Positions 9,656 through 19,413 of a stretch of DNA of 64,000 bases are shown here, piece after piece. The translations under genes and the position numbers were made by a program. Each line of letters opens with the position of its first letter. Positions within the stretch are counted from its first letter, which is position 1. The DNA comes from Opitutia bacterium Tous-C4FEB (GTDB taxonomy: Bacteria > Verrucomicrobiota > Verrucomicrobiia > Opitutales > Opitutaceae), in contig NEVA01000014.1 in NCBI GenBank assembly GCA_002304445.1, positions 56,768 to 120,767 on the forward strand, given 5' to 3'. The notes under the pieces were generated by a model that was given only the letters and a program-made list of their open reading frames with translations, had not been told where the DNA came from and ran no database searches.

Positions 9656-12600
9656 TTATTGCGCGGACTTTTCGGCGGCGCGTTTTTCGTAGTCGGCGCG
9701 GGTGTCGCGGAGGGCGCGGGGGATTTCTTGGCCGACGACGGGCGGCTTGGCGCGTTGGCGGACCATGAATTCGACGACGTTGCGGAGCTCGGCCTTGGTC
9801 AAAATCGTGCCGTAGATTTCCGGCATGCTCGAGGGCGCCGTGTCGCGTTTGGCGATGTCGGCGATCGCGATATCGACGGGTGCGCCTTCGGTGGGATTGA
9901 GGGTAAGGGTGGTCGCGGTCTCGGCGCGAATCGTGCCGACTTTGACGCCGCCTTTTTTCAAGGTCACGACCACGGTGTCGAAGCCGGGGGCGATGTGGGC
10001 GTTGGGCTTGATGATGGATTCGAGGAGATACTCGCGGGTGTATTTGCTGCCCATGTCGTCGAGCTCGGGGCCGGCGACGCCGCCCGCGCCGCCGATCGCA
10101 TGGCATTTCACGCAGGCCATGACGGGCTGATTGCGGAAAATCTCCTCGCCGGCTTTCGCGTTGCCGCCGCGCAGGGAAACGAGGAAGGGTGCGAGCGGAT
10201 CAGGATTTTTGGCGAGGGCGGCGTCACGGGCGGCGAGGGCAGCTTGCACGGCCGGCGTGGCGCGGGCGGCGGCGGCTTCGATGAGCTCGAGTTGCACGGC
10301 GGGGGTGATTTTCCCGGCGGCGAGCAAGTCGAGTTGCGCGACCATGAGCGCGTCGGCCTCGGGGTGTTTGAGCACGGCGAGGGCGGCGAGGGCCGTGCGC
10401 TTTTCCTCAATGTCGCCGTTGGTCACTAGGTTCTTGATCACCGGAGCGGCCCGGTCGGGCGAAAGACCGGCGATGAGGGGCAGGGCCGCGCCGCGGAGGT
10501 CGGCCGAGTTGGAGGCGCCGGCGGTGGTCACGGCTTCAGCGAGGCGTGGATCGTTGAAGTGTTTCAGGGCGTTGAGCGCGGCGGCCCGGGCGGCGGGGCT
10601 TTGGGCGACGTCTTTGACGATGGCAAAGAGCGTATCGGAGGCGGACGTGAGGTTGAGTTTCTCGGCGGCCTTGAGGGTGGCGGTCTGGATCTTCTCGGGC
10701 GTGTCCACGGTGAGCAGTCCCGCGAGTACGGGCGCGAGGGCGGCGGCGGCGACTTGGGGATCGCGGGTCGTTTGGGTGAACGGCCGGTAGTTGCCGACGA
10801 TGCGGTCGCGCTGGGGCGGGGCGGGCCAGAGCGAAAGGTGGGTGATGGCCTCGGCGCGGAGCAGGGTGGGCGCATCGGCGCGGGCGGCATAGGCGGCGAT
10901 CGCGGCGGCGTGGGCGGGCGTGCCGAGTCGGAAGGCGGCGTTGAGGGCGCGGAGCATCACGGCTTCGTCGGCGACGGGGTTCGCGACGAAGGCGGCGAGG
11001 GCGGCAGTCGCGGCGTCGATGGAGGCGTCATTGATGGCGAGGGCGGCTTCGCGGACAAGGTAGGAATCGGAGTCGTTCAGGAATTGGGCGACGTTGGCCG
11101 AGCCGAGGCGACGCAGGGTAAGGAGCACGCCGAGGCGGACGGCGGGGGAGGCGTCGTTGATCGCGGAGGTGAGCGTGGCGCGGTCGTTGCTGCCGACGAG
11201 GCCCATGACGAGAGCGTGGCGGAGGTAGGCGTCGGTGTCTTGGTTGGCCTTGAGGGCGGCGAGTAGGGCGGGGGTGGCGTCGGCGCGACGGAGTTTGCCG
11301 AGAGATTGGGCGGCGAAGAATTTCACGCGCGGGGAGGAGTCCGTGAGGGCGGCGATGAGCGGCGCGAGTGCCGGGGAAAAGGTGACGTCGCCGGTCAGTT
11401 TGGTGACGCGGAGGTCACCGAGGAGTTTGGCCGATTGGGCGCGGACTTCGGCGTCGGGATCACGCAGGAGAGAGAGCGCGGTGGTGTTGACGGCGATGCC
11501 GTGGTTCTTGGGGTCTTTGGCGGCGAGTTGGCCGAGGCCCCAGATCGCGTGGAGGCGGGCGTAGGACTTGGGCGCGGAGGGCAGGTCGGATATTTGCCCC
11601 ACTTCGGAGGCGATCTTCGTGAGCGCGGTGAGGCCGGCGGGGCCGCGGGCGGCGAGTTCAAATTGGGCGGCGCGGCGGACGCGCATGTCGGCGTGGCCGA
11701 GGAGCGCGGCGAGTTCGGCGACGTGGGTTTTGGTATGGTCGGCGCCGATGAGTTTTTTGGTCTCGGCGATGATAAGGTCGTTGGCGTGGGCGGGATCGGA
11801 CACGGCGTAGATCCGGCCGCGCTTGGACTTTGGCCAGCCGTCGGCCCAGTCGGACCAGTAGAGGCGGCCGTCGGGGCCGAATTTCACGTCGGTGGGGAGC
11901 GCGCCGCCGAGAAAGCGTTGGGCGGTGTCGACGGCGTAGGTGGCGCCGTTGGGTTTCAATTTATAAGTGAAGATGCCGGAGCGGGACACGTTGCCGACGA
12001 AGGTCGTGATGAACAGCGAGCCGCGGAAGGACTCGTTGAGGCCGGTGCCGGGGTAGTAAGTGATGCCGGAGGGGCCGTCCTCGAGGTTGGCGAGGGGCGC
12101 GAGGTGGTTGGCGGCTTGGCCGGGAAAGCGCGGGAGCCAGATGCGCTCGCGGTTCCAAGAGCCGGCGTTGCCCATGGGGGCGTGTTGGTAGCCGACGCGC
12201 CAGCCGGAGTCGCCGCCCTCGACGACGTGGACAAGGCGTTCCATATCGCCGTGGTCGCAGTCGTTGTCGCCGGTGAAGAGATCGCCGACCTCGTTGAAAA
12301 GCAGGTCCTGGGGGTTGCGCAGGCCGGTGGCGAAGAGTTCGACGTTGGAGCCGTCGAGGTCGCAGCGGAAAACGGCGCCATAGTCCGGGGCGGCGAGGGC
12401 GCCGGTGGGCGTGGGGACGTGGGCGCCGCGGTCGCCGATGCTGTAGTAGAGTTTGCCGTCGGGGCCGACGATCAGGCCGTGCATATCGTGGCCGGTGAAA
12501 TTGAAGCGGACGCCGTAGCCGGTGCTCAGGTCTTTGCGGGTCTCGGCTTTGTTGGTGCCGGTGAGGGCGGTGAGGCTGGGGATGTTGGTGAAATAGACGG

Positions 12601-13192
12601 TGCCCTGGTGCGGGAGGACGCCGGAGGCGATGCCGTCGATGGCGGTGTTGAAGCCCTCGGCGTAGAGCGTGGAGGTGTCGGCGGTGCCGGTGCCGGCGCG
12701 ATCTTCGATGAGGCGCACGCGCTCGGTCTCCTTGCTCAGTTCGGCCACGCCCTCGGGGCCAAACCGGCGGGTGATCATTGCGCGAAAATCATCCTGCGTG
12801 CGGTTGGCGAGCTCGTCTTCGAGGATCCACATGTAGTCGCGGATATCGAGGACGCTGGAGCGGTAGCGGTAGGTCTCGGCGACGAAGGCGCGGCCCTTTT
12901 CGTCGAAGTTAAAAGCCACGGGGTTGGCGAGCATGGGCTCGGCGGCCCAGAGGGAAACGGTGAGGCCGGGCGGGAGTTTGAAGCGTTGAAGGGCGAGCAG
13001 GCCCTCGTCGGAGGCGGGGTTGATCTCGGCCTCGGGCTTGCGCTCCATCGGCTTCAGTTTGCCGACGACGGATTTGCCTTGGACGGCGAGTTCGGCGGCG
13101 CGGGCGGGCGCGGGGGCGAGCAAAGTGAAGGCGAGAACGGAGCAGAGGGTCGCGGCAAGGGCCGCGGGGTAGGGGCGGGGGAAGCGGAGCAT
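9656..13192 (-). CDS. PVC-type membrane-bound dehydrogenase/HEAT-repeat/cytochrome c protein
   Basis: 1178 aa from MLRFPRPYPAALAATLCSVLAFTLLAPAPARA, a good signal peptide; the track start is 32 codons upstream. Domain order: an N-terminal six-bladed propeller resembling soluble sugar dehydrogenases ('PPGLTVSLWAAEPMLANPVAFNFDEKG', 'GLRNPQDLLFNEVGDLFTGDNDCDHGD', parts quoted), a long central HEAT-repeat region, and a C-terminal cytochrome c domain with a single heme site 'CVKCH' followed by the Planctomycete/Verrucomicrobia-type heme domain. It is expected in the periplasm, oxidising a sugar or similar substrate and passing electrons through the heme. It is divergent from the sulfatase with a 191-bp shared upstream region. 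Substrate unknown. Confidence 0.9.
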   Translation of the reverse strand: MLRFPRPYPAALAATLCSVLAFTLLAPAPARAAELAVQGKSVVGKLKPMERKPEAEINPASDEGLLALQRFKLPPGLTVSLWAAEPMLANPVAFNFDEKGRAFVAETYRYRSSVLDIRDYMWILEDELANRTQDDFRAMITRRFGPEGVAELSKETERVRLIEDRAGTGTADTSTLYAEGFNTAIDGIASGVLPHQGTVYFTNIPSLTALTGTNKAETRKDLSTGYGVRFNFTGHDMHGLIVGPDGKLYYSIGDRGAHVPTPTGALAAPDYGAVFRCDLDGSNVELFATGLRNPQDLLFNEVGDLFTGDNDCDHGDMERLVHVVEGGDSGWRVGYQHAPMGNAGSWNRERIWLPRFPGQAANHLAPLANLEDGPSGITYYPGTGLNESFRGSLFITTFVGNVSRSGIFTYKLKPNGATYAVDTAQRFLGGALPTDVKFGPDGRLYWSDWADGWPKSKRGRIYAVSDPAHANDLIIAETKKLIGADHTKTHVAELAALLGHADMRVRRAAQFELAARGPAGLTALTKIASEVGQISDLPSAPKSYARLHAIWGLGQLAAKDPKNHGIAVNTTALSLLRDPDAEVRAQSAKLLGDLRVTKLTGDVTFSPALAPLIAALTDSSPRVKFFAAQSLGKLRRADATPALLAALKANQDTDAYLRHALVMGLVGSNDRATLTSAINDASPAVRLGVLLTLRRLGSANVAQFLNDSDSYLVREAALAINDASIDAATAALAAFVANPVADEAVMLRALNAAFRLGTPAHAAAIAAYAARADAPTLLRAEAITHLSLWPAPPQRDRIVGNYRPFTQTTRDPQVAAAALAPVLAGLLTVDTPEKIQTATLKAAEKLNLTSASDTLFAIVKDVAQSPAARAAALNALKHFNDPRLAEAVTTAGASNSADLRGAALPLIAGLSPDRAAPVIKNLVTNGDIEEKRTALAALAVLKHPEADALMVAQLDLLAAGKITPAVQLELIEAAAARATPAVQAALAARDAALAKNPDPLAPFLVSLRGGNAKAGEEIFRNQPVMACVKCHAIGGAGGVAGPELDDMGSKYTREYLLESIIKPNAHIAPGFDTVVVTLKKGGVKVGTIRAETATTLTLNPTEGAPVDIAIADIAKRDTAPSSMPEIYGTILTKAELRNVVEFMVRQRAKPPVVGQEIPRALRDTRADYEKRAAEKSAQ

Positions 13193-13383
13193 GGGAGGGA
13201 ATGTGGACCGTAGTTGCGACAGCACGCGGGGCAAGCCGGTAGGATCGCGAGAAAGGGTGAAAGCATGGGCGCTTCGCTTCAGGGCCACGGCTTATGCGGT
13301 TGGAATCGCCCCTTCTGCCCGCGACGCGCAACCATCGGGCTCGCCGGCCGTCATTCACCGGCTCGCCCAACCCCACCCTTCCC

Positions 13384-14727
13384 ATGAAATTCGGTTTCCT
13401 GCGTCTTGTATTCGTCCTTGGTCTGCTCGGTTCGCTCTGCTCCGGCACGGCGTCCCCGCCCAACGTCATCATCTTCTACGCCGACGACCTCGGTTGGGGC
13501 GAAATCACCGCGCAGGGCTTTTCTAGAGATATTCCGACGCCCCACATCGATTCGCTCGCCAAGAACGGCTTGCGCTTCACCAACGGTTATGTCGCGGCGA
13601 CCTATTGCAGCCCATCACGCGCCGGCCTTTTGACGGGCCGTTATCCCACGCGCTTCGGTCACGAATTCAACACGGTGGCCAATGCCGTTGGCCTGCGCGC
13701 CGACCAGACCACTTTGGCGACCCGCCTAAAAGCCCTCGGCTACGCCACGGCCGCGATTGGCAAGTGGCACCTCGGTAACCAGCCCGAGAACCGCCCTACG
13801 AAGCGTGGCTTCGGCGAATTTTACGGGACCCTCAACAACACGCCGTTTTTTCATCCCACCAATTTTGTCGACTCGCACCTTTCGAACGACGTGCGCGAGG
13901 TGAAAGACGACGCGTTTTACACCACCGACGCTTATGCCGACCGCGCGGTCGACTGGCTCGATAAAAACAAAACGAAGCCCCGATTTCTCTATCTCCCGTT
14001 TAACGCCGTTCATGCGCCCCTCCAAGCCACGAAAAAGTATCTCGACCGTTTCCCCGGCATCACAGACGAAAAACGAAAGACCTTTGCCGCGATGATGTCG
14101 GCCATGGACGACGCCGTGGGCCGCGTCCTCGGAAAAATCCGCGAGCTCGGACAGGAAGAAAATACGCTCATCTTCTTCATCTCCGATAACGGCGGACCGA
14201 CCCAGAGCATTACCTCGTCCAACGGCCCGCTGCGCGGGTTCAAGATGACCACCTTCGAGGGCGGCACGCGGGTTCCGTTCATCGCGCAGTGGAAAGGCAA
14301 GATCCCCGCGGGTAAAACCTACGACCTCCCGGTGATGAATCTCGACGTGTTGCCCACGGCGATCATCGCTGCCGGCGGCAAACCCGAGGTGTCGTGGCAG
14401 CTCGACGGCGTCGACCTGATGCCGTTTCTCACCGGCGCAAAAAACTCCCGTCCGCACCAGACGCTCTACTGGCGCTACGGCCCGCAATGGGCGATCCGTC
14501 ACGGCGACATGAAGCTCGTCGTCGCCCGCGGCGGCAGCGGTCAGCCCGAACTCTATGACCTTGCCGCCGATATCGGTGAATCGAAAGACCTCGCCGCGGC
14601 CCAGCCCACGAAGGTGAAAGAATTGCAGGCGATGTGGGACCAATGGAGCGCCGAGCAAGCTCCCGCCAGCGCGCCCGACGCACCCGCCGGGAATGCGAAG
14701 AAAAATAAAAAGAAGCGGGTGAATTGA
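13384..14727 (+). CDS. Exported sulfatase (arylsulfatase A-like)
   Basis: 447 aa. Signal peptide MKFGFLRLVFVLGLLGSLCSG; the start was moved 30 codons downstream of the track ORF to place it there. The sulfatase fold opens with 'PNVIIFYADDLGWGE', with the metal-binding DD pair. The maturation motif is C-S-P-S-R (Cys75), the C-x-P-x-R site converted to formylglycine. Further family motifs are 'ATAAIGKWHLG' and 'FFISDNGGP'. A matching formylglycine-generating enzyme is encoded at 34.7 kb. It probably removes sulfate esters from polysaccharides in the periplasm. It lies between two large PVC cytochrome genes. The Lys-rich C-terminus (KKNKKKRVN) is unusual but common in related proteins. Confidence 0.93.
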   Translation: MKFGFLRLVFVLGLLGSLCSGTASPPNVIIFYADDLGWGEITAQGFSRDIPTPHIDSLAKNGLRFTNGYVAATYCSPSRAGLLTGRYPTRFGHEFNTVANAVGLRADQTTLATRLKALGYATAAIGKWHLGNQPENRPTKRGFGEFYGTLNNTPFFHPTNFVDSHLSNDVREVKDDAFYTTDAYADRAVDWLDKNKTKPRFLYLPFNAVHAPLQATKKYLDRFPGITDEKRKTFAAMMSAMDDAVGRVLGKIRELGQEENTLIFFISDNGGPTQSITSSNGPLRGFKMTTFEGGTRVPFIAQWKGKIPAGKTYDLPVMNLDVLPTAIIAAGGKPEVSWQLDGVDLMPFLTGAKNSRPHQTLYWRYGPQWAIRHGDMKLVVARGGSGQPELYDLAADIGESKDLAAAQPTKVKELQAMWDQWSAEQAPASAPDAPAGNAKKNKKKRVN

Positions 14728-14854
14728 GCCGGTTTGATCGGCGGGACGCGTTTCGAACTCGGCACCTTCCGATCACCGATCGCGCATGTTCGGCGAGCGA
14801 CCGCGAGGGCGCCGGGTCCAGCAAGATGCCGGAAATCGAGGGCCGTCAGTCGGT

Positions 14855-17416
14855 CTATTTTTCTTTTGCCGTCGGCGACTCTGTCAGGAGAAAGGTCATG
14901 AGATCGCGGATCTGGTTTTGATCGAGCGATTGCAGCAGGCCCGCGGGCATCAGTGAGACGGCGGACGCTTTCATCCCGGCGATCGTGTTCTTTGGGATCG
15001 TCAGGTTTGCGCCGGAGACTTGTCCGAGCACGACGGCTTGGGGTGTATCTTCGAGCACGATGCCGTTCGCCGACGAGCCATCGTTCAACGTCACGACGTA
15101 GGCGATGCGGTCGGGGTTGATCGCCGCGCTCGGCTGCACGATGTCTTTCATCACGGAGGCGTAGTCGCGGTAGACGAGATTCGACAAATCCGGTCCGATC
15201 AGCCCGCCCTCGCCGTGGGCTTGGTGGCACGCGGCGCACGCGGCCTGTTGGCCGTGATAAATTTCACGGCCTCGGAGCCAATCACCCCCGGCGAGCTCCG
15301 GAACGGTGCGGGCCACGGGTTCGTTCGTTGCATCCGCTTGCTGGATCGCGAACGGCAGCAGGAAACGGCGCAAGGGCAGGGCACGCGGTCGTGCGTCCTC
15401 GGCGGTGTGCCACGCCACGTCGAGCGCGGGAGCGGTGCCGCCCGTGGCGAGCGTGATTTCCACGGGCCACCAACGGCTCTCGCGCGAGGTCGTCGTGATG
15501 CGGACTTCGCCGTCGGCGCGTCGCTCGACCTCGGCCGTGGCGGGTGCATTGACGGCCAGTCGTGCACCGGCGGCGGGCTTGAGCGCGACGGTCACGGTCT
15601 CGGCCGGATATTCGAAATCGATTTTCGCTCCGGGTTGGATGGCCGGGCGCAACATCAGATGCAGATCCCATTGCGTGCGCAGGACGAGGCTGCCGGGGGT
15701 TTTCAACAGCGCAAACAGACGCGCGTGTTCCGCGCTCGGACCGGTGAGCGCCTGCGCGACGGCGAGGTCCACGTGCGGCAGCCAACCGGACCAACCGATT
15801 TGGCCCGCGGCATCGCGCCATTCGGCTTCCACGCCCGTGAGATCGGTGAGCACATCGATGGCGGCGTGTTGCGGAAGCTCACGTCGGGCCGGGTCGTGGG
15901 CGCGTTCCGCCGCAAGCCCGTCGGGCAACGTCACGGCGTAATTCAGGGCGGCGGTGCGCGGAGCCGAGCGCAACACCACCGAGTGCAGATCCGCCGCCAC
16001 TCCGGCCGAGAGCACCGGAAGTGCCGCGCGTTTCATTTTGGACTGGTCCTTCACCACTTGGTAGCCGGGCACAAACGACTCGAAACGGTCGCCGGCGGCG
16101 ACGTGCGTGCCTTGCGTGAGCGTGCTCTGCCGCAACAGATTTTTCCAGCGGAGAGGCTCCACCGGCCGGTCGAAAATGATGCGCGTCTCCGTCGGACTCG
16201 CGGCGTAGGCGAGCACCGGTTGCGGGGCGGCCGGGTCGGCATACGAGAGTTTGAACAGCTTGCCCTGTCCCTGCGGCCCGGTGCCCCAATCCGGTGCGCC
16301 GCTGTGGCACGCCACGAGCAAATCCCCCTGCGGCGTGGGCACGGCGTCGATGGTCAGCATCGCGAGGCCGGCGATGAGATCGTTCTTCGCGACATAGCCG
16401 GCGGCGGTCTTTACGAGTTTCGTGCGCCAGATCTTGCCGCGGGATTCGCCGGCGACGAAGACATCCCCGCGCCACCACTCCGGGCCGAAGATTTTTCCGC
16501 CGCCCGCCACAGGTTCGTTAAAATGAATGCCGCACGTCGCCTGATGCTGCGGGCCGTAATCGAACACGCTGGGCTCGTCGATCACGCCCGGGAGGTGGAC
16601 GGGATGGCGGGGCGGGAATCCGTAGTGGCGTCCCTTCTCGATGAAGAGGAGCTCGTCGAACGGATTGCCATTGGGCAGCCACGTCGCCCCTTCTTGATCG
16701 GAACAGAACAGATCTCCGGCGGCGTTGAAGGCGAGGGACACCGGAAAGCGTAATCCCGTGGAAATGATGTCGCGGCGTTTCCAGTCGGGTGAGAGCCGGA
16801 TGATCGTGCCGCGCTCGCTGAACTGATTGTAATCGGAGAGGCCGGTTTTTTTGTTGAGCCGATACGCTCCGTTCCACGCATCGACGCCGAGGCCGAAATA
16901 GATGTTGCCCGCAGGATCGACGGCGAGGCCGATCGCATCGAGGTTTGAACCCGCGGCGGCCGTGGGCGGCAGCCATCCGCCGGTGACGGTCTGCAATTCC
17001 GCCGTGCCGTCGCCCTTGTCGCGGAGGTGGATGACGCGGCCGCGACTCGCGATGTAGAGGCCGCCGGGTCCCCAGGCCATGCCAATGCTGGGCGGAATCT
17101 CGGCGCGGGTGTTGTCGAAAAAGGGCGAGCTCGCATCCTCGAGGCCGTCGCCGTCGGTGTCCTTCAGTTGGTGGACGTTCCCATCGTAACCGAGGGCAAA
17201 CAGTCGCCCGTCCGGCGCGTAGACGAGGTTGTTTAGGTTGCGCAACGCGAGCGGCAGTTCCCGCACGGTGAACCCCGGCACCAGCAGTTGCACGGGCGGT
17301 GGATTCTCGATGGCGATGGCGGGCCGCGCGATCGGGGCTGCGGCGTGGGCGCCCACGGCCATCAGCCCGAGCGAGATCGTGAGGAGCCGAAAAAACGAAG
17401 CGGGGCGGGTCTGCAT
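14855..17416 (-). CDS. PVC-type exported sugar dehydrogenase-like protein with C-terminal cytochrome c
   Basis: 853 aa from MQTRPASFFRLLTISLGLMAVGAHA (signal peptide; 14 codons inside the track ORF). The first ~400 residues form a propeller of PQQ/sorbosone-dehydrogenase type ('NLNNLVYAPDGRLFALGYDGN', 'GDLFCSDQEGATWLPNGNP'). A beta-sandwich middle region follows, then a C-terminal heme domain with 'CAACHQAHGEGGLIGPDLSNL' and the typical 'DRIAYVVTLNDGS...GIVLEDT' extension. Unlike the protein at 9656 it lacks a long HEAT section. It is convergent with the sulfatase (127-bp gap) and probably belongs to the same glycan-oxidising periplasmic system. Confidence 0.88.
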   Translation of the reverse strand: MQTRPASFFRLLTISLGLMAVGAHAAAPIARPAIAIENPPPVQLLVPGFTVRELPLALRNLNNLVYAPDGRLFALGYDGNVHQLKDTDGDGLEDASSPFFDNTRAEIPPSIGMAWGPGGLYIASRGRVIHLRDKGDGTAELQTVTGGWLPPTAAAGSNLDAIGLAVDPAGNIYFGLGVDAWNGAYRLNKKTGLSDYNQFSERGTIIRLSPDWKRRDIISTGLRFPVSLAFNAAGDLFCSDQEGATWLPNGNPFDELLFIEKGRHYGFPPRHPVHLPGVIDEPSVFDYGPQHQATCGIHFNEPVAGGGKIFGPEWWRGDVFVAGESRGKIWRTKLVKTAAGYVAKNDLIAGLAMLTIDAVPTPQGDLLVACHSGAPDWGTGPQGQGKLFKLSYADPAAPQPVLAYAASPTETRIIFDRPVEPLRWKNLLRQSTLTQGTHVAAGDRFESFVPGYQVVKDQSKMKRAALPVLSAGVAADLHSVVLRSAPRTAALNYAVTLPDGLAAERAHDPARRELPQHAAIDVLTDLTGVEAEWRDAAGQIGWSGWLPHVDLAVAQALTGPSAEHARLFALLKTPGSLVLRTQWDLHLMLRPAIQPGAKIDFEYPAETVTVALKPAAGARLAVNAPATAEVERRADGEVRITTTSRESRWWPVEITLATGGTAPALDVAWHTAEDARPRALPLRRFLLPFAIQQADATNEPVARTVPELAGGDWLRGREIYHGQQAACAACHQAHGEGGLIGPDLSNLVYRDYASVMKDIVQPSAAINPDRIAYVVTLNDGSSANGIVLEDTPQAVVLGQVSGANLTIPKNTIAGMKASAVSLMPAGLLQSLDQNQIRDLMTFLLTESPTAKEK

Positions 17417-17715
17417 GGATTCAAGGCAGCGGAAAACTGCGCCCGACGGCGAGCCCAAGAACGCCGATTTGTAGGTGAGGCTTCGTCCGAGTTTTGTTCG
17501 TGGTGGCGGGCGACGCTGACTCCAGCCGACGGGGACGTTGCGTTTTTGAGATAAAAAATAAAGACCGACGCTTTTTAGCTATCCAGCGGCGGCGGCATGC
17601 GTTGAGGTTATCTGCCCTTGGGTTGCCCCATCCCATGGGATTGGCATCGGGCGCGAACTCTTCGAGGTCGGGCTCCGGGTTTGCCGATCGTCCCTCAGCT
17701 TCAACCACCCCGTTT
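17417..17715. other. Divergent intergenic region before the lactate permease
   Basis: 299 bp between divergent genes if the permease starts at 17716; the longer track ORF here reads through non-conserved sequence. A locally AT-rich tract (about 17541-17575, including gataaaaaataaag) is the only promoter-like composition. I could not define a consensus -35/-10 pair with good spacing. Confidence 0.4.
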
Positions 17716-19353
17716 ATGACTTGGTCTCAAAATTACTCCCCGCTCGGTAGCATCGGTCTGTCCGCTTTGGTCGCGGCGTTACCTATCGTCACTCTGCTTG
17801 GGCTGCTCGCCTTTTACCATGTGCGGGCGCAAGTCGCGGCGTTGGCCGGGCTGCTCGTCGCGTTTGGCGTGGCGATTTTTGTCTACCAGATGCCAGTCTC
17901 GCTGACGTTGGCGTCGGCGGGTTACGGGGCGGCGTTCGGGTTGTTTCCCATCGGCTGGATTATCCTCAACGCGATTTTCATCTACAACCTCACCGTCGAA
18001 ACCGGCCAGTTTCGGGTTCTCCAAAAACAGGTCTCGGCGATGTCGGGAGACCGGCGGATTCAGGCGCTCCTGATCGCGTTCAGCTTTGGCGCCTTCATCG
18101 AGGGTGCGGCGGGTTTTGGTGCGCCGGTGGCGATCAGCGGCGCGCTTTTGATCGGACTGGGCTTCCGGCCGCTGGAGGCGGCGAAGCTCGCGTTGATCGG
18201 CAACACTGCGCCGGTTGCTTACGGCGCGCTCGGCACGCCGCTCATCACGCTTGCGAAAATCACCGAGCTCGATCTCCAGCTCCTGAGCTCGATGGTCGGT
18301 CGGCAATTGCCGGTTTTTTCGCTGATCGTGCCGTTCTGGCTGATCGCCGCGCAGGCGGGCTGGCGGGGCATGGTGGCGGTGTGGCCGGCGTGTCTGGTGG
18401 CGGGCGGGAGTTTCGGGCTCTCGCAATTCCTCGTGAGCAATTTTATCGGGCCCATGCTCGTGGACATCATTTCGGCGATTTTCTCGATGAGTGCGATCGT
18501 CGTACTGATGAAATTCTGGCGGCCAAAAGACATGCAGCAAAACGCCGTGACCAAGGACGCCGCACTCGAGGCGGTGCCGGTTGACGGTCCCGCGTGGAGG
18601 GCGTGGTTGCCGTGGGTTTTTCTGAGTGTGTTTGTGTTTCTGTGGGGCCTGCCCGTGATCAAGAAGGCGCTCAACGCCTGGTTTGCGCCGGCGTTTGAAA
18701 TGCCGCTGCTGCACAAAGGGATCATGCGGGTTCCGCCCGTGGTGGTGCAGCCCGAGGCCGAGTCGGCGATCTTCACGTTCAACGCGCTCTCGGCCACGGG
18801 CACCGCGCTGCTCTTTGCGGGATTTTTGGCGGGCGTGGTGCTCGGCCTCAAGCCGCTCCAGATCGTCAAAGTGTATGGCCGGACCTTTTGGTCGGTGCGC
18901 GTTTCGCTGCTCACGATCGCGCTGATGCTCGCGCTCGGTTTTACCACCAAGTTCAGCGGCACGGATACGACGATGGGCTTGGTCATGGCGGGCACGGGCT
19001 GGTGGTTCCCGTTCTTCTCGCCGCTCATCGGCTGGCTGGGTGTTGCGCTGACGGGCAGCGATACCTCGTCCAACGTGCTCTTCGGCAATCTGCAAAAAGT
19101 AACCGCGGAACAACTCGGGATGTCGCCGATCTTGATGGCGGCGTCCAATAGCTCGGGCGGAGTGATGGGCAAAATGATCGACGCCCAAAGCATCGTGGTG
19201 GCCGCGGTTGCCACCGGCGGGCACAAGGACAGTCCGGATGCCGGGACCGTGTTGCGCTCGGTGTTCTGGCACAGCGTGGCGCTCGCGCTGCTCGTGGGCG
19301 TGCTCGTGATGCTCCAGGCCTACGTGTGGCCGTGGATGATTCCGACCCAGTGA
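17716..19353 (+). CDS. lctP: L-lactate permease family transporter
   Basis: About 545 aa, matching the LctP/LldP family length, with some 12-14 hydrophobic helices. Recognisable segments are '[22 protein letters not shown]', '[17 protein letters not shown]' and near the end '[22 protein letters not shown]' plus '[18 protein letters not shown]'. It imports L-lactate or glycolate with protons across the inner membrane. No lactate dehydrogenase gene is adjacent. The start at [11 protein letters not shown] is preferred because the family begins with a W-x-Q-x-Y motif; the 74 upstream codons of the track ORF are rejected. Confidence 0.92.
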   Translation: MTWSQNYSPLGSIGLSALVAALPIVTLLGLLAFYHVRAQVAALAGLLVAFGVAIFVYQMPVSLTLASAGYGAAFGLFPIGWIILNAIFIYNLTVETGQFRVLQKQVSAMSGDRRIQALLIAFSFGAFIEGAAGFGAPVAISGALLIGLGFRPLEAAKLALIGNTAPVAYGALGTPLITLAKITELDLQLLSSMVGRQLPVFSLIVPFWLIAAQAGWRGMVAVWPACLVAGGSFGLSQFLVSNFIGPMLVDIISAIFSMSAIVVLMKFWRPKDMQQNAVTKDAALEAVPVDGPAWRAWLPWVFLSVFVFLWGLPVIKKALNAWFAPAFEMPLLHKGIMRVPPVVVQPEAESAIFTFNALSATGTALLFAGFLAGVVLGLKPLQIVKVYGRTFWSVRVSLLTIALMLALGFTTKFSGTDTTMGLVMAGTGWWFPFFSPLIGWLGVALTGSDTSSNVLFGNLQKVTAEQLGMSPILMAASNSSGGVMGKMIDAQSIVVAAVATGGHKDSPDAGTVLRSVFWHSVALALLVGVLVMLQAYVWPWMIPTQ

Positions 19354-19389
19354 TCTGCCCTTGGTGAACGCTGCGCTGCACCCTCACAT

Positions 19390-19404
19390 CCGATCAAGGA
19401 TCGG
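19390..19404. terminator. Small hairpin in convergent gap
   Basis: CCGATC-AAG-GATCGG forms a 6-bp stem with a triloop midway between the permease stop and the convergent PLP-enzyme stop. There is no T-run on either side, so its role as a bidirectional terminator is tentative. Confidence 0.3.
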
Positions 19405-19413
19405 CCACTCCCG

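Noticed and set aside
11306-13213. 635-aa plus-strand ORF opposite the PVC cytochrome gene
   Set aside because: Gly/Val/Glu/Ala-rich composition typical of antisense frames in GC-rich DNA; the opposite strand has a signal peptide, HEAT repeats and CxxCH.
17494-17715. N-terminal extension of the lactate permease
   Set aside because: 74 residues of non-hydrophobic, unconserved-looking sequence before the family start MTWSQNYSP.
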